A stretch of 64,000 bases of DNA, from contig VGCZ01000001.1 in NCBI GenBank assembly GCA_016869975.1, positions 121,328 to 185,327 of the forward strand. Direction: 5' to 3'. Both the position numbers and the translations under genes were made by a program. Numbering within the stretch: position 1 is the stretch's first letter; the number at the start of each line of letters is the position of its first letter. Below are positions 45,062 to 52,946 of the stretch, piece by piece. Origin of the DNA: Alphaproteobacteria bacterium (GTDB lineage: Bacteria; Pseudomonadota; Alphaproteobacteria; Reyranellales; Reyranellaceae). A model generated the notes under the pieces. The model was not told the DNA's origin, ran no database searches, and worked only from the letters and a program-made list of their open reading frames with translations.

Positions 45062-45088
45062 CGTCTTCTGGTGTTGCCCTAGCGTCTT
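45047..45088 (+). repeat. 21-bp tandem duplication across a stop codon
   Basis: CTGGTGTTGCCCTAGCGTCTT occurs twice, at 45047-45067 and 45068-45088, with no difference. The first copy holds the last codons and TAG of the HAD gene. It looks like a recent slippage duplication. Confidence 0.9.
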
Positions 45089-45122
45089 TAGGATCGCCGG
45101 CTCTTCCTTTGACGCGCATCGA

Positions 45123-45542
45123 TTAGCGCATGTGCTCCCAGAGTTCGCGTTCACGCTCGTGGGAGTCGACCTCCAGTCCCGCGAAATCGCCGCGAGAGAC
45201 CACGCCCACGACTCGGCCGCCTTTCACCATTGGCAGATGGCGGAACCCGCCATCCCACATGAGTCGCAATGCGTCGAGGGCAGTCTGCTCGGGCGACAGG
45301 GTCAGGGGATCTCGCGTCATCACGTCGGCAAGCCGGGTGGCGGCCGCATCCCGTCCGCTCGCCAGGACACGGCTCACCGCATCACGCCCCGTGAAGATGC
45401 CAACCAGCCGGCCAGCCTCATCGACCACAGCGACGGAACCGCAGCGTCGTTCGCTCATGTGGCGGCACGCTTCGATCACCGACGTAGAGTCAGCGAGTAC
45501 CAGCGGGGCCTGATCCAGCGTGACGTCGGAAAGTCTTCTCAT
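45123..45542 (-). CDS. Tandem CBS-domain protein with an FNR-type promoter
   Basis: The 139-residue protein is two CBS domains (about residues 5-62 and 70-125, VAVVDEAGRLVGIFTGRDAV and RHLPMVKGGRVVGVVSRGD). Such proteins bind adenine nucleotides and often respond to low oxygen. The ATG at 45542 has no ribosome site. It lies only about 2-3 bases after the predicted transcription start, so translation is probably leaderless. A TTGA-N6-TCAA box is centred about 41.5 bases before that start. Upstream in-frame codons exist but overlap the promoter. It is a paralogue of the CBS protein at 35775. It converges with the HAD gene. Confidence 0.88.
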   Translation of the reverse strand: MRRLSDVTLDQAPLVLADSTSVIEACRHMSERRCGSVAVVDEAGRLVGIFTGRDAVSRVLASGRDAAATRLADVMTRDPLTLSPEQTALDALRLMWDGGFRHLPMVKGGRVVGVVSRGDFAGLEVDSHERERELWEHMR

Positions 45543-45550
45543 CAAAAAAC

Positions 45551-45556
45551 AGTATA
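45551..45556 (-). promoter_or_regulatory. Predicted -10 element TATACT of the CBS gene
   Basis: On the minus strand TATACT (the usual -10 hexamer is TATAAT) is followed by GTTTTTTGATG, so transcription would start near 45544. No -35 box is needed if the upstream FNR-type site activates it. Confidence 0.6.
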
Positions 45557-45578
45557 GGCGTTTCCGCGCGCCCCCGAT

Positions 45579-45592
45579 TTGATTTACCTCAA
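45579..45592 (-). promoter_or_regulatory. FNR/FixK-type box TTGAGGTAAATCAA
   Basis: On the minus strand TTGAGGTAAATCAA gives both half-sites (TTGA and TCAA) with the 6-base spacing of FNR/FixK proteins. Its centre lies about 41-42 bases before the predicted start of transcription, which is the class II activation position. It predicts induction of the CBS gene at low oxygen. Confidence 0.7.
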
Positions 45593-45817
45593 CATGGGTT
45601 GAGACCACTTCGGAGGAGTCGACGCTGCCGTGGATTGGGCCTCCATGTCCCAGCCCGTTGCATCGCCGCCCCGCTCAGGGTTACCGAAGACGCAATCGAG
45701 GCCGGCTCTCGCAAGCTAAGCGTGATGTGGAGAATCGGGGCAGGTCAGATGCTGGGTCCTGTGGCTCAAATTGATTCGACGCGGGCCAGTTCAATGCCTC
45801 AACTGGGTACTACGGGT

Positions 45818-47200
45818 CTAGACCTTGCGACTCTGCGCGTTCCAGTGGCGCTCAAGGTTGGCGATCAGCGCCGGGCTGAAATGGCACAGCGCCTGCTCGC
45901 GCGCATACACCGCGGCGTAGCGGCGGAAGGTGTCGAGCGGCTCGAGGCCGACGCGGAAGGCCACGCGATTGCTGCGCGCGCTCACCATGCCGGAGCTGGT
46001 CAGGCCTTGCACCGCCTCCTCCACCGCCACCTCGATGTCCTGCGACGGCGCGAGCTTGTCGATAATCATCCGGCCTTCCGGGCTGTCGCACTCCAGCCGC
46101 TTCTCGTACATGATCGCCTGGCGCGCGATGCGATCGCCGACGAAGCGCGGCAGGCGCAGATTGGCCATGCCGGGGATGATGCCTTCCTTGCGCGCCGGCA
46201 GGGTCATGTAGGTGTCGGCGCCGGCGATGTTGTAGTCGCACACCAGCAACACCTGGCACCCGCCTCCGATGGCGAAGGTGTCGACCTGGCTGATCCAGAC
46301 CTTTTCTTTGGTGTCGCCGCTCGCCTCGTCGGGATCGATGTCGGGCCGCGCCAGCCCGCGCATCGCCTTGTTGACCCAGCCGAGATCGCGCCACAGGTAC
46401 CAGATGTAGTCGATCTTGCCGTAGTAGAGGTGGGTGAGGTTGATGCCGGCGTTGAAGATGCGGCGTCCCCGGTACTTCGGGTGCTCGACATAGTCGCCGC
46501 GCAGCACGCAAACCTGGGTCTGGGGATCGAGTAGCGCCAGATCGACGGCGACCTCCATCGGCGCCATGGTCGCGGCGTCTTCGGCGTTGAGATAACGCGG
46601 GTTACGCAAGGTCACGTACGAGGCCTTGCCGCGCCGCTCGACGGTGGCGAATTCCAGGTCGGCCTTGCCGTCGCGGTCATAGGCGGCGAAGCGCTCCAGC
46701 GAATCGGCGCGCGGCAGCAGCATGGCGTGGCAGAGATGGGTGCCGGTGTCGGCTCGCGCCAGCACGGCGTGGCACAGGATGCCCTGGTCGATCTCGACGC
46801 CGTCCTTGTCACCCTGCTTGCCGTCACGCTCGGCCGCGACCTCGGCCTCGGTCGGGCACAGCCCCGGCACCAGCGCGGCGGCGTCGTAGACCAGCCGCTC
46901 GACACGCACGAACTTGCGCTTGTTGTCGGTGAGACGATCATAGACTTCGACGATGTGCGCGGCGGTGAACATCCGCCGGCTGTCGCGCGCGGCCTCGAGC
47001 AACGCGGCGGCGGCCTCCTGCTGCGCCTCGTTACGCTGGGGCTTGCGCGGCAGCATGGCTCGCAATTCCCTTTCCAGCCGCCAGAACTGGCTGAAACGCG
47101 TCACATCCTCCGCATAGCCGCCCGTCGCTCCGGGTCGCGCGGCCGTCCAGGCCCGCACGCGCGCCTCGTCAAGTCCGGCAGCCAGCAACGTCCGCATCAT
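45818..47200 (-). CDS. DpgC-like crotonase-fold protein
   Basis: The 460-residue protein has an N-terminal helical part of about 180 residues and a crotonase domain. Blocks YRGRRIFNAGINLTHLYYGK, VDTFAIGGGCQVLLVCDYN, and LPARKEGIIPGMANLRLPRF are those I know from DpgC, the cofactor-free dioxygenase that makes 3,5-dihydroxyphenylglyoxylate from its acyl-CoA. DpgC also has the long N-terminal helical region. The activity here is inferred only. A normal enoyl-CoA hydratase is shorter and lacks this N-terminal part. GGAGG before the first of two ATGs (47200) supports the start. No dpgA, B or D homologues are adjacent, so the substrate is probably a different aryl-CoA. It diverges from the dehydratase gene at 47297. 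Confidence 0.84.
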   Translation of the reverse strand: MMRTLLAAGLDEARVRAWTAARPGATGGYAEDVTRFSQFWRLERELRAMLPRKPQRNEAQQEAAAALLEAARDSRRMFTAAHIVEVYDRLTDNKRKFVRVERLVYDAAALVPGLCPTEAEVAAERDGKQGDKDGVEIDQGILCHAVLARADTGTHLCHAMLLPRADSLERFAAYDRDGKADLEFATVERRGKASYVTLRNPRYLNAEDAATMAPMEVAVDLALLDPQTQVCVLRGDYVEHPKYRGRRIFNAGINLTHLYYGKIDYIWYLWRDLGWVNKAMRGLARPDIDPDEASGDTKEKVWISQVDTFAIGGGCQVLLVCDYNIAGADTYMTLPARKEGIIPGMANLRLPRFVGDRIARQAIMYEKRLECDSPEGRMIIDKLAPSQDIEVAVEEAVQGLTSSGMVSARSNRVAFRVGLEPLDTFRRYAAVYAREQALCHFSPALIANLERHWNAQSRKV

Positions 47201-47296
47201 GAATCCTCCGCTCATCGACCGCGATCACACCGACCCGGCGTGGCGTGGTCAAGCGCCGCGCTGCTATGGTGGCCGCCCGCACCCCAGAGCTCGACC

Positions 47297-48295
47297 ATGG
47301 ACATCCCCTCGCCCGTCTACGCCGATGTCGAAGCCGCCGCGCGCCGTCTCGCCGGCGCGGCGATCCGCACGCCCCTGTTGGAGAACCCCCGCGTCAACGA
47401 CCGCCTGGGCGGCCGATTGCTGATCAAGGCCGAAACCCTGCAGCGCACCGGCTCGTTCAAGTTCCGCGGCGCCTACAACTTCATCGCCCAGCTCTCGCCG
47501 GCGCAGCGCCAGGCCGGCGTCGTCGCCTGGTCCTCCGGCAACCACGCCCAGGGCGTCGCCGAGGCGGCCCGAATCCTGGGCACACCGGCGACCATCGTGA
47601 TGCCAAGCGACGCGCCGTCGATAAAAGTCGCAAATACCAGGGCGAGCGGCGCCACGGTGATCAGCTACGACCGCGTCAAGGACGACCGCGAGGCGATCGC
47701 GCGCGATCTCGCCACGCGAGAGGGCCGCACGCCGATCCCGCCCTACGACCATCCCTGGATCATCGCCGGCCAGGGCACGACGGGCATCGAGGCGGTCGAG
47801 CAGGCACGCGAACTCGGCGTCGCGTTCGACGCGATCATCGCGCCGTGCAGCGGCGGCGGGCTTTCCACCGGCGTCGCCACGGCGGTGAAGCACCTCAGCC
47901 CAACGACCGAATGCTATGCCGGCGAGCCGGCTGGGTTCGACGACCTCGCGCGATCCCTGGCCGCCGGCGACATCAGGCGCAACGACAAGCTCGTGGGATC
48001 GTTCTGCGACGCGCTGCTGGCGCCTGAGCCCGGCAAGATCACCTTCCCGATCGCCAGACGCCTGCTGTCAGGCAGCATCGTAGCCAGCGACGAGGAGGTC
48101 GCCGAGGCGATGGAGTTGGCCTTCCGCGAGTTCAAGCTGGTGGTCGAGCCGGGCGGCGCAGTCGGGCTGGCCGCTGTGCTGACGGGGCGACTGCCGGCGC
48201 GCGGTCGCACGGTCTGCGTCGTCTGCTCCGGTGGCAACGTCGATGGCGCGACCTTCCGCGAGGCGCTGGCGACAGCGCTTCGGCGCGCGGCGTGA
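47297..48295 (+). CDS. Threonine/serine dehydratase-family PLP enzyme
   Basis: The 332-residue fold-type II PLP enzyme has the Schiff-base Lys in RTGSFKFRGAYN, SSGNHAQGVAEAA, and the phosphate loop CSGGGLSTGVA. These are the motifs of IlvA/TdcB, serine racemase and hydroxyaspartate dehydratases. No regulatory ACT domain is present, so it is a catabolic or racemase-type member. It probably makes 2-oxobutanoate or pyruvate with ammonia. The stop overlaps the GTG of the cyclase gene by 4 bp (GTGA). Confidence 0.93.
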   Translation: MDIPSPVYADVEAAARRLAGAAIRTPLLENPRVNDRLGGRLLIKAETLQRTGSFKFRGAYNFIAQLSPAQRQAGVVAWSSGNHAQGVAEAARILGTPATIVMPSDAPSIKVANTRASGATVISYDRVKDDREAIARDLATREGRTPIPPYDHPWIIAGQGTTGIEAVEQARELGVAFDAIIAPCSGGGLSTGVATAVKHLSPTTECYAGEPAGFDDLARSLAAGDIRRNDKLVGSFCDALLAPEPGKITFPIARRLLSGSIVASDEEVAEAMELAFREFKLVVEPGGAVGLAAVLTGRLPARGRTVCVVCSGGNVDGATFREALATALRRAA

Positions 48296-49347
48296 ACGCG
48301 CGCGAGATTCTCGCCAAGGGCGTCGCCAGCCGGCGCAGCGCCCAGACGCGCATGGCCGTCGCGATCTGTATCGCCGTCGCCGTCGCCAGCTTCATCTTCG
48401 GCTACACCCGCCCCAGCGGCGGCGTCTCGCTGTGGGCCGGCTTGCAGGGGGTCGTCAACGCGCTCCTGGCGGCCGTACCCCTGATCGTGTTCGAGCTCAA
48501 GACGCGGCCGGGTGCCGCGCTGTCGTGGCTGCGACGGTTGCCGCTCTTCTGGTTCTTCACCATCAAGGTCGCCGTCTATCTGGTCGTTTTCGTCACCACG
48601 ATCGTGGTCGCCCGCGCACTGCTCGGCGACCTCGTCCCGCAGCCCGCCGGCTTCGGTGACAGGTTCCGCGAAATCCTGATCTTCGCCAGCCTCGTGTCGG
48701 TCATCATCAACCTAGCTGTCGAGATTGGCGCCCTGGTCGGTTTCGCCACCTTGCGCCGCTTGCTGACCGGCCGCTATCTCCGGCCGCGCCGCGAGGAGTT
48801 GGTTTTCGCCGTCGTCGATATGGCGGGCTCGACCAGCGCCGCCGAACGCCTGGGCGACCTCGAGTTCCATGCCCTCCTCAACGCTTTCTTCGCCGATATC
48901 GGCGAGGCCGCGCACGAATACGGCGCCGAGATTCACAAATACATTGGTGACGAGGCGATCCTGTCATGGCCGATCACACAGGGGCTCAGAGAGAGCCGCG
49001 CCGCGCTCTGCGTGTTCGCCGCCGCGCGGAACATCGAGCGGCGCACCGAATGGTATCGCGGGCGCTTCGGCCTGACGCCCTCGTTCCGCGCCGCGCTGCA
49101 TATCGGCACGGTCGCCGCCGGGGAAATCGGCCAGCAACGACGCGAGATCGCCTATGTCGGCGACACGCTCAACACCGCTGCGCGCCTGCTCGACGCCGCC
49201 CGCGATGCCGGGCGCGATGTCGTGGTCTCACGAGCCCTGCTCGATCGGTTGTCGCTGCCCGACGGCCTTCTCGTCGAGCCCTTGCCGCCGGCGGACGCTG
49301 CGGGCAAGCGCGAGAAGGTGCCGCTGGCGGCGCTGAGCCTGGTCTGA
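48292..49347 (+). CDS. Membrane-bound class III adenylate/guanylate cyclase
   Basis: The 351-residue protein has four transmembrane helices in the first 150 residues (near 22-40, 48-67, 83-106 and 122-147). A class III cyclase catalytic domain (about residues 168-325) follows, with metal Asp176 in FAVVDMAGST, Asp220 in KYIGDEAILSW, and GEIGQQRREIAYVGDTLNTA. It probably makes cAMP from ATP. The start is GTG at 48292, in a GTGA overlap with the dehydratase gene. Membrane sensing by the four helices is plausible but unknown. Confidence 0.92.
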   Translation: MNAREILAKGVASRRSAQTRMAVAICIAVAVASFIFGYTRPSGGVSLWAGLQGVVNALLAAVPLIVFELKTRPGAALSWLRRLPLFWFFTIKVAVYLVVFVTTIVVARALLGDLVPQPAGFGDRFREILIFASLVSVIINLAVEIGALVGFATLRRLLTGRYLRPRREELVFAVVDMAGSTSAAERLGDLEFHALLNAFFADIGEAAHEYGAEIHKYIGDEAILSWPITQGLRESRAALCVFAAARNIERRTEWYRGRFGLTPSFRAALHIGTVAAGEIGQQRREIAYVGDTLNTAARLLDAARDAGRDVVVSRALLDRLSLPDGLLVEPLPPADAAGKREKVPLAALSLV

Positions 49348-49350
49348 GGG

Positions 49351-50751
49351 CTACTCCGCCGCTGGCGAGCCTAGGGGCGGCAAAGACAGTCGAAAAAGCG
49401 CGCCGCCCATGGCGCTGCGCGCGACCTCGACCCTGCCGCCGTGCTGCACCGCGACCTCGTGCACGATCGCCAGCCCCAGGCCGGCGCCGCCGCCTCGATC
49501 CTGACCGCGCCAGAAGCGCTCGAAGATGTGTCCTTGCGCATCGGCGCTCACCCCGGGCCCGGCGTCGTGCACCTCCAGCCGCACGTCATCGGCCTCGCCC
49601 TCGACGACGACATTCACCGACTGGCCGCACGGCGTGTAGCGCAGCGCGTTCTCGACCAGGTTGCGCGCGGCGGCGGCCAGCATCTCGGCGTTGCCGGTGA
49701 CGCGCACCGGCGTGTCCGGCGCCTGCAGCGACAGCTGCTTGCCGGCGGCGACGGCCAACGGCGCCAGGCGCGCCACGACATCGCCCGCCACCTCGGTGAG
49801 GTCGACCTGGTCCTTGGCGATCGGCAGGCGCGAATCCAGGCGCGACACCGCCAGAAGCTGCTCGATGATGCGACTCATGCGCTCGACATCGGCGCGGATG
49901 GCATCGGCCATGCCGCGGTCTTCCAGCGTGTCAAGCCGCGCGCGCAGCACGGCGAGCGGCGTGCGCAGCTCATGCGCGGCGTTGGCGGTGAAGCGACGCT
50001 GCTCGGCGAAACCCAGCGCCAGTCGGTCGAAGGCCTTGTTGACCGCGTCGACCAGCGGACGGATCTCGGCCGGCACGGCGGTTTCCAGGCGCGTCTCGGG
50101 CCGCGAGGCGTCAACGAGATTGGCCTGCTCGGCGGCGCGCGTCACCGGCCGCAGCGAGCTGCGCACGGTCCACAGCGCGATCGCCATGATGATCACGAAG
50201 ATCGGCATGATCACCGGCAACACCTCGGGAAACACCGAGGTCAGGATCCAGTGGCCGATATCGTCGTGCAGCGGCTCGGGACGCATGACGGCGACGCGCA
50301 GCGGCCCCACGCCGCGCACCTCGCGCGTCACCAGCGCCAGCTCGTGGCGCGTCCCGCTGGGGACACCCGGCGGCGCGTCGACCACCATGTAGGGCAGCCG
50401 CCACGCCGTCGATGGCGCGATCGGCAGCAGCGCGCCGGTACCGGATGGTGAATCCATGATGGTGCGGCCGGTACGCGGATCGAGCACGAAAATCCGCAGG
50501 CCTTCGACGGTGGCGAGCTCGCGCCGTGTCCGGTCGGTGAACTTGAGCTCGATGGCGCCGTCGGGCAGCCGGCGCGCGTCGCGCGCCACAATGGTCGCGA
50601 TGTCTCCCAGCTCGTCGTCGGCGAAGACGTCTCGCGCGTCCCACAGCCAGTAAACATAAAGGGCGGTCAGGCCGACGACCGACAAGCCCGCGAGCAGCAG
50701 GAAATTCCTGAGCAGGCGGTTGCTGATCGAGATCGTCCGCGTCGCCTTCAC
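49351..50751 (-). CDS. Sensor histidine kinase
   Basis: The 466-residue inner-membrane kinase has two transmembrane helices (near residues 12-33 and 175-197) around a periplasmic sensor domain of about 140 residues. A HAMP linker follows, then the dimerisation domain with His260 in ANAAHELRTPLAVL, and the ATPase domain with NLVENALRYTP, VHDAGPGVS and GAGLGLAIVHEV. It autophosphorylates and passes the phosphate to the response regulator upstream at 50797. The start is GTG at 50751 with a GGAAAGGG-like site. The signal sensed is unknown. It converges with the cyclase gene. Confidence 0.94.
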   Translation of the reverse strand: MKATRTISISNRLLRNFLLLAGLSVVGLTALYVYWLWDARDVFADDELGDIATIVARDARRLPDGAIELKFTDRTRRELATVEGLRIFVLDPRTGRTIMDSPSGTGALLPIAPSTAWRLPYMVVDAPPGVPSGTRHELALVTREVRGVGPLRVAVMRPEPLHDDIGHWILTSVFPEVLPVIMPIFVIIMAIALWTVRSSLRPVTRAAEQANLVDASRPETRLETAVPAEIRPLVDAVNKAFDRLALGFAEQRRFTANAAHELRTPLAVLRARLDTLEDRGMADAIRADVERMSRIIEQLLAVSRLDSRLPIAKDQVDLTEVAGDVVARLAPLAVAAGKQLSLQAPDTPVRVTGNAEMLAAAARNLVENALRYTPCGQSVNVVVEGEADDVRLEVHDAGPGVSADAQGHIFERFWRGQDRGGGAGLGLAIVHEVAVQHGGRVEVARSAMGGALFRLSLPPLGSPAAE

Positions 50752-50796
50752 TGCCCTTTCCGGCCCTGGTCCGGCGGCGAGGATAGCCCCAACGGT

Positions 50797-51486
50797 CTAC
50801 ACCGTCTCGACCGGCTTCTCGGCCGTGAGCATGTAGCCGACGCCGCGGATCGTATGGATGGCGACGCTGGCGCCGGCGCCGACCAGCCGCTTGCGCAGGC
50901 GCGAAACGCTGGCCTCCATGGCGTTGGAATCGACCTCGTCGTCGAAGCCGTAGAGGCCGTTCTCGATCGAGCGGCGGGTGACGACCTGGCCGACCCGGCG
51001 CATCAGCAGCTCGAGCAGGGTGAGCTCGCGGCGCGGCAAGGTAAGCGCGGAGCCCTCGACGGCGACGGCACTGGTCGTGGCGTCGAACTCGAGGTTGCCG
51101 GCGCGCAGCCGCATGCCGAGCGCGCCGTTGGGGCGCCGCAGGATGGCGCGCAGGCGGGCCAACAGCTCGGCCATGGCGTAGGGCTTGCCGATATAGTCGT
51201 CGGCGCCGACGTTGAGCCCGGCCACCCGCTCGTCGAGCGCGTCGCGCGCGGTGGTGACGATCACCGGTGTCGGGTCGTTGGCCCGCCGCCAATCGCGCAA
51301 CAGGTCGAGCCCGTCGCCATCGGGTAGCGCCAGGTCGAGTAGCACCACGTCGTAGCGTACGGCAGCGACGGCGGCGCGCGCCTCATCGACCGAGCCGGCG
51401 ACATCGACGGCGAAACCCTCGCGCGCGAGGTTGGTGCGGACGAGGTCGGCCAGTTCAGACTGATCTTCAACGATCAGGAGACGCAT
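50797..51486 (-). CDS. OmpR-family response regulator
   Basis: The 229-residue regulator has a receiver domain with the phosphorylation site Asp51 in VVLLDLALPDGDG, an acidic pair in LLIVEDQSE, and Lys in YIGKPYAMAE. A C-terminal winged helix follows (LTLPRRELTLLELLMRRVG, IHTIRGVGYMLT). GGAG precedes the ATG at 51486; an ORF start 33 codons upstream is unlikely. It is upstream of its partner kinase gene, with 45 bp between, and both are transcribed from here. Confidence 0.95.
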   Translation of the reverse strand: MRLLIVEDQSELADLVRTNLAREGFAVDVAGSVDEARAAVAAVRYDVVLLDLALPDGDGLDLLRDWRRANDPTPVIVTTARDALDERVAGLNVGADDYIGKPYAMAELLARLRAILRRPNGALGMRLRAGNLEFDATTSAVAVEGSALTLPRRELTLLELLMRRVGQVVTRRSIENGLYGFDDEVDSNAMEASVSRLRKRLVGAGASVAIHTIRGVGYMLTAEKPVETV

Positions 51487-51674
51487 AGGATGCTCCACTT
51501 GGCCCGCCAAGCTTGGCCCGGAAAGCATCCCGTTGATGGCATGCGACGCCGCGCCGGGCCGATTGCTTCTTGTCAGCTTCGCCACTAGCTACGCCCGCTT
51601 CCCGACAGGAATCTGACGAAGTGAGTGACGCCGCTTACTTTTTCACAAGCATGCGACCAACCTCCTCCGATGAA

Positions 51675-52190
51675 TCACATAGCGGTGCCGTAATTCTTAC
51701 CCGATACAGCACACGCCATGTAGACAGCGTCAGCGCCGTAGCTCGCGAGGCTCTTGTCGATGGGCGCGGCGGAGAAACCCTGTCGCGACCAAAAGCCAGC
51801 CGAACCGCTCACCGCCGTCAACGCGAGAAAACCATAGCCGTCGTCCTTGGCGAGCGTCCCCAGAATCCCAGCTACGACCGCACCCAGCCCCGCGCCGCGG
51901 GCGTCGGAAAGCAATGCGACATCATGAATGTAGAGGCAGTCCGCGCCGTCAGGCAGGGCGCCCAACAAGGTGTCAAGCGGAGGCGGCCGGCCGATGATAC
52001 CGGGATGAGCGATCGCGTAGCCGATGGTGACGCCGGCGCGCGATGCGATCAGGCAGCCGGCGGGAAACAGCCGCAGCCGCTCGGCCGGCACCGCCGCGCG
52101 CTCGGGATACCCGGGATGGACGATGGCGCTGATCCGCTCGACATCGGGCAAATCGCTGGCGCGCATCGGCCGCCAAGCCGGCGCCGCCAT
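51675..52190 (-). CDS. GNAT-family N-acetyltransferase
   Basis: The 171-residue protein has a GNAT fold with DLPDVERISAIVHPGYPERA, YIHDVALLSDARGAGLGAVV (acetyl-CoA pyrophosphate loop) and ALTAVSGSAGFWSRQGF. It would acetylate an amine of a small molecule or protein. Its ATG lies only 1 bp after the stop of the metallo-beta-lactamase-fold gene upstream, so the two are co-transcribed. Confidence 0.9.
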   Translation of the reverse strand: MAAPAWRPMRASDLPDVERISAIVHPGYPERAAVPAERLRLFPAGCLIASRAGVTIGYAIAHPGIIGRPPPLDTLLGALPDGADCLYIHDVALLSDARGAGLGAVVAGILGTLAKDDGYGFLALTAVSGSAGFWSRQGFSAAPIDKSLASYGADAVYMACAVSGKNYGTAM

Positions 52191-52191
52191 G

Positions 52192-52884
52192 TCAGTTGGG
52201 GCGCCGATTTGCGCTGACCGGTCGGTACATGCCCCCGACGTTGAGCGCGCCCATCTGCTGGAAGCCGCCCCAGTCCTTGTACTTGGAGATATCGACCAGC
52301 GCCTTGGTCTCCTCCTGCGTCTGGCCGGCGCGCACCGCCGCCAGCACCTGGTTGCTTAGATCTTCCACGTAGCCGCGGAAGGCCGTGACGTGCCTCTTGT
52401 CGCCCAGCGCGCCATGGCCCGGCGCGAGGACGTCGAACTCCATCGCCTCGACACGCTTCAGCGACTCGATCCACTCCTCGAGACAAGCGTCGGGCCAGTC
52501 GCGGAAGCCCCGCGAGTTCGCCGGGATGAAATCGACCGCGAAGATCAGCTTCTCCGCCGGCAGGCGCATGACGATCGAGTTGTTGGAGTGGTTGCGCCCG
52601 ACAGAGTGTAGCTCCAGCTTGGTGCCACCGAGGTCGATGTCGAGCCGCTCGGTGAAGGTCACGGTGGGCACGGCCGTCGGTCGCTTCTCGCCGACGATGA
52701 CAGTGCGCGCGTTGGCGTGCGCCACGACGATAGCGGTGTCAGCAAAGATCTCGCCGGCAATCTCGCTGATCTCGCGCACTGGATTGGTCGCCGACGGCAA
52801 GGCCTGCCCCGCCGTCTGTGCCGACGCCCCGGAGATCGCTCCGACAAGCGTCACGATCGCGAACACCGCACCCAAGAGCTTCAC
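52192..52884 (-). CDS. Secreted metallo-beta-lactamase-fold protein lacking its HxHxDH segment
   Basis: The 230-residue product has a signal peptide (VKLLGAVFAIVTLVGAISGA, cut near ASAQ) and most of a metallo-beta-lactamase fold: a metal His in HSVGRNHSNNSIVM, an Asp in FAVDFIPANSRG, and a His in LAPGHGALGDKRHV. The expected early segment with the HxHxDH zinc motif is absent. NPVREIS runs straight into EIAGEIFADTAIVVAHANAR, which in relatives follows the motif. I infer an in-frame deletion of about 70-80 residues. GTG at 52884 has GAGGG before it; GTG 52896 and ATGs near 52938-52947 are alternatives. It is in an operon with the GNAT gene. Catalytic zinc binding is probably lost. Confidence 0.75.
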   Translation of the reverse strand: MKLLGAVFAIVTLVGAISGASAQTAGQALPSATNPVREISEIAGEIFADTAIVVAHANARTVIVGEKRPTAVPTVTFTERLDIDLGGTKLELHSVGRNHSNNSIVMRLPAEKLIFAVDFIPANSRGFRDWPDACLEEWIESLKRVEAMEFDVLAPGHGALGDKRHVTAFRGYVEDLSNQVLAAVRAGQTQEETKALVDISKYKDWGGFQQMGALNVGGMYRPVSANRRPN

Positions 52885-52946
52885 CTTATCCCTCACTTGC
52901 GAACCGACTGCCGATTCACCAACACCGGGCCGGTCCATTCCTGCCA

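Noticed and set aside
45599..46534. Plus-strand ORF of 311 codons opposite the DpgC-like gene
   Set aside because: It is antisense to a well-supported gene, with shadow-like composition and no start signal.
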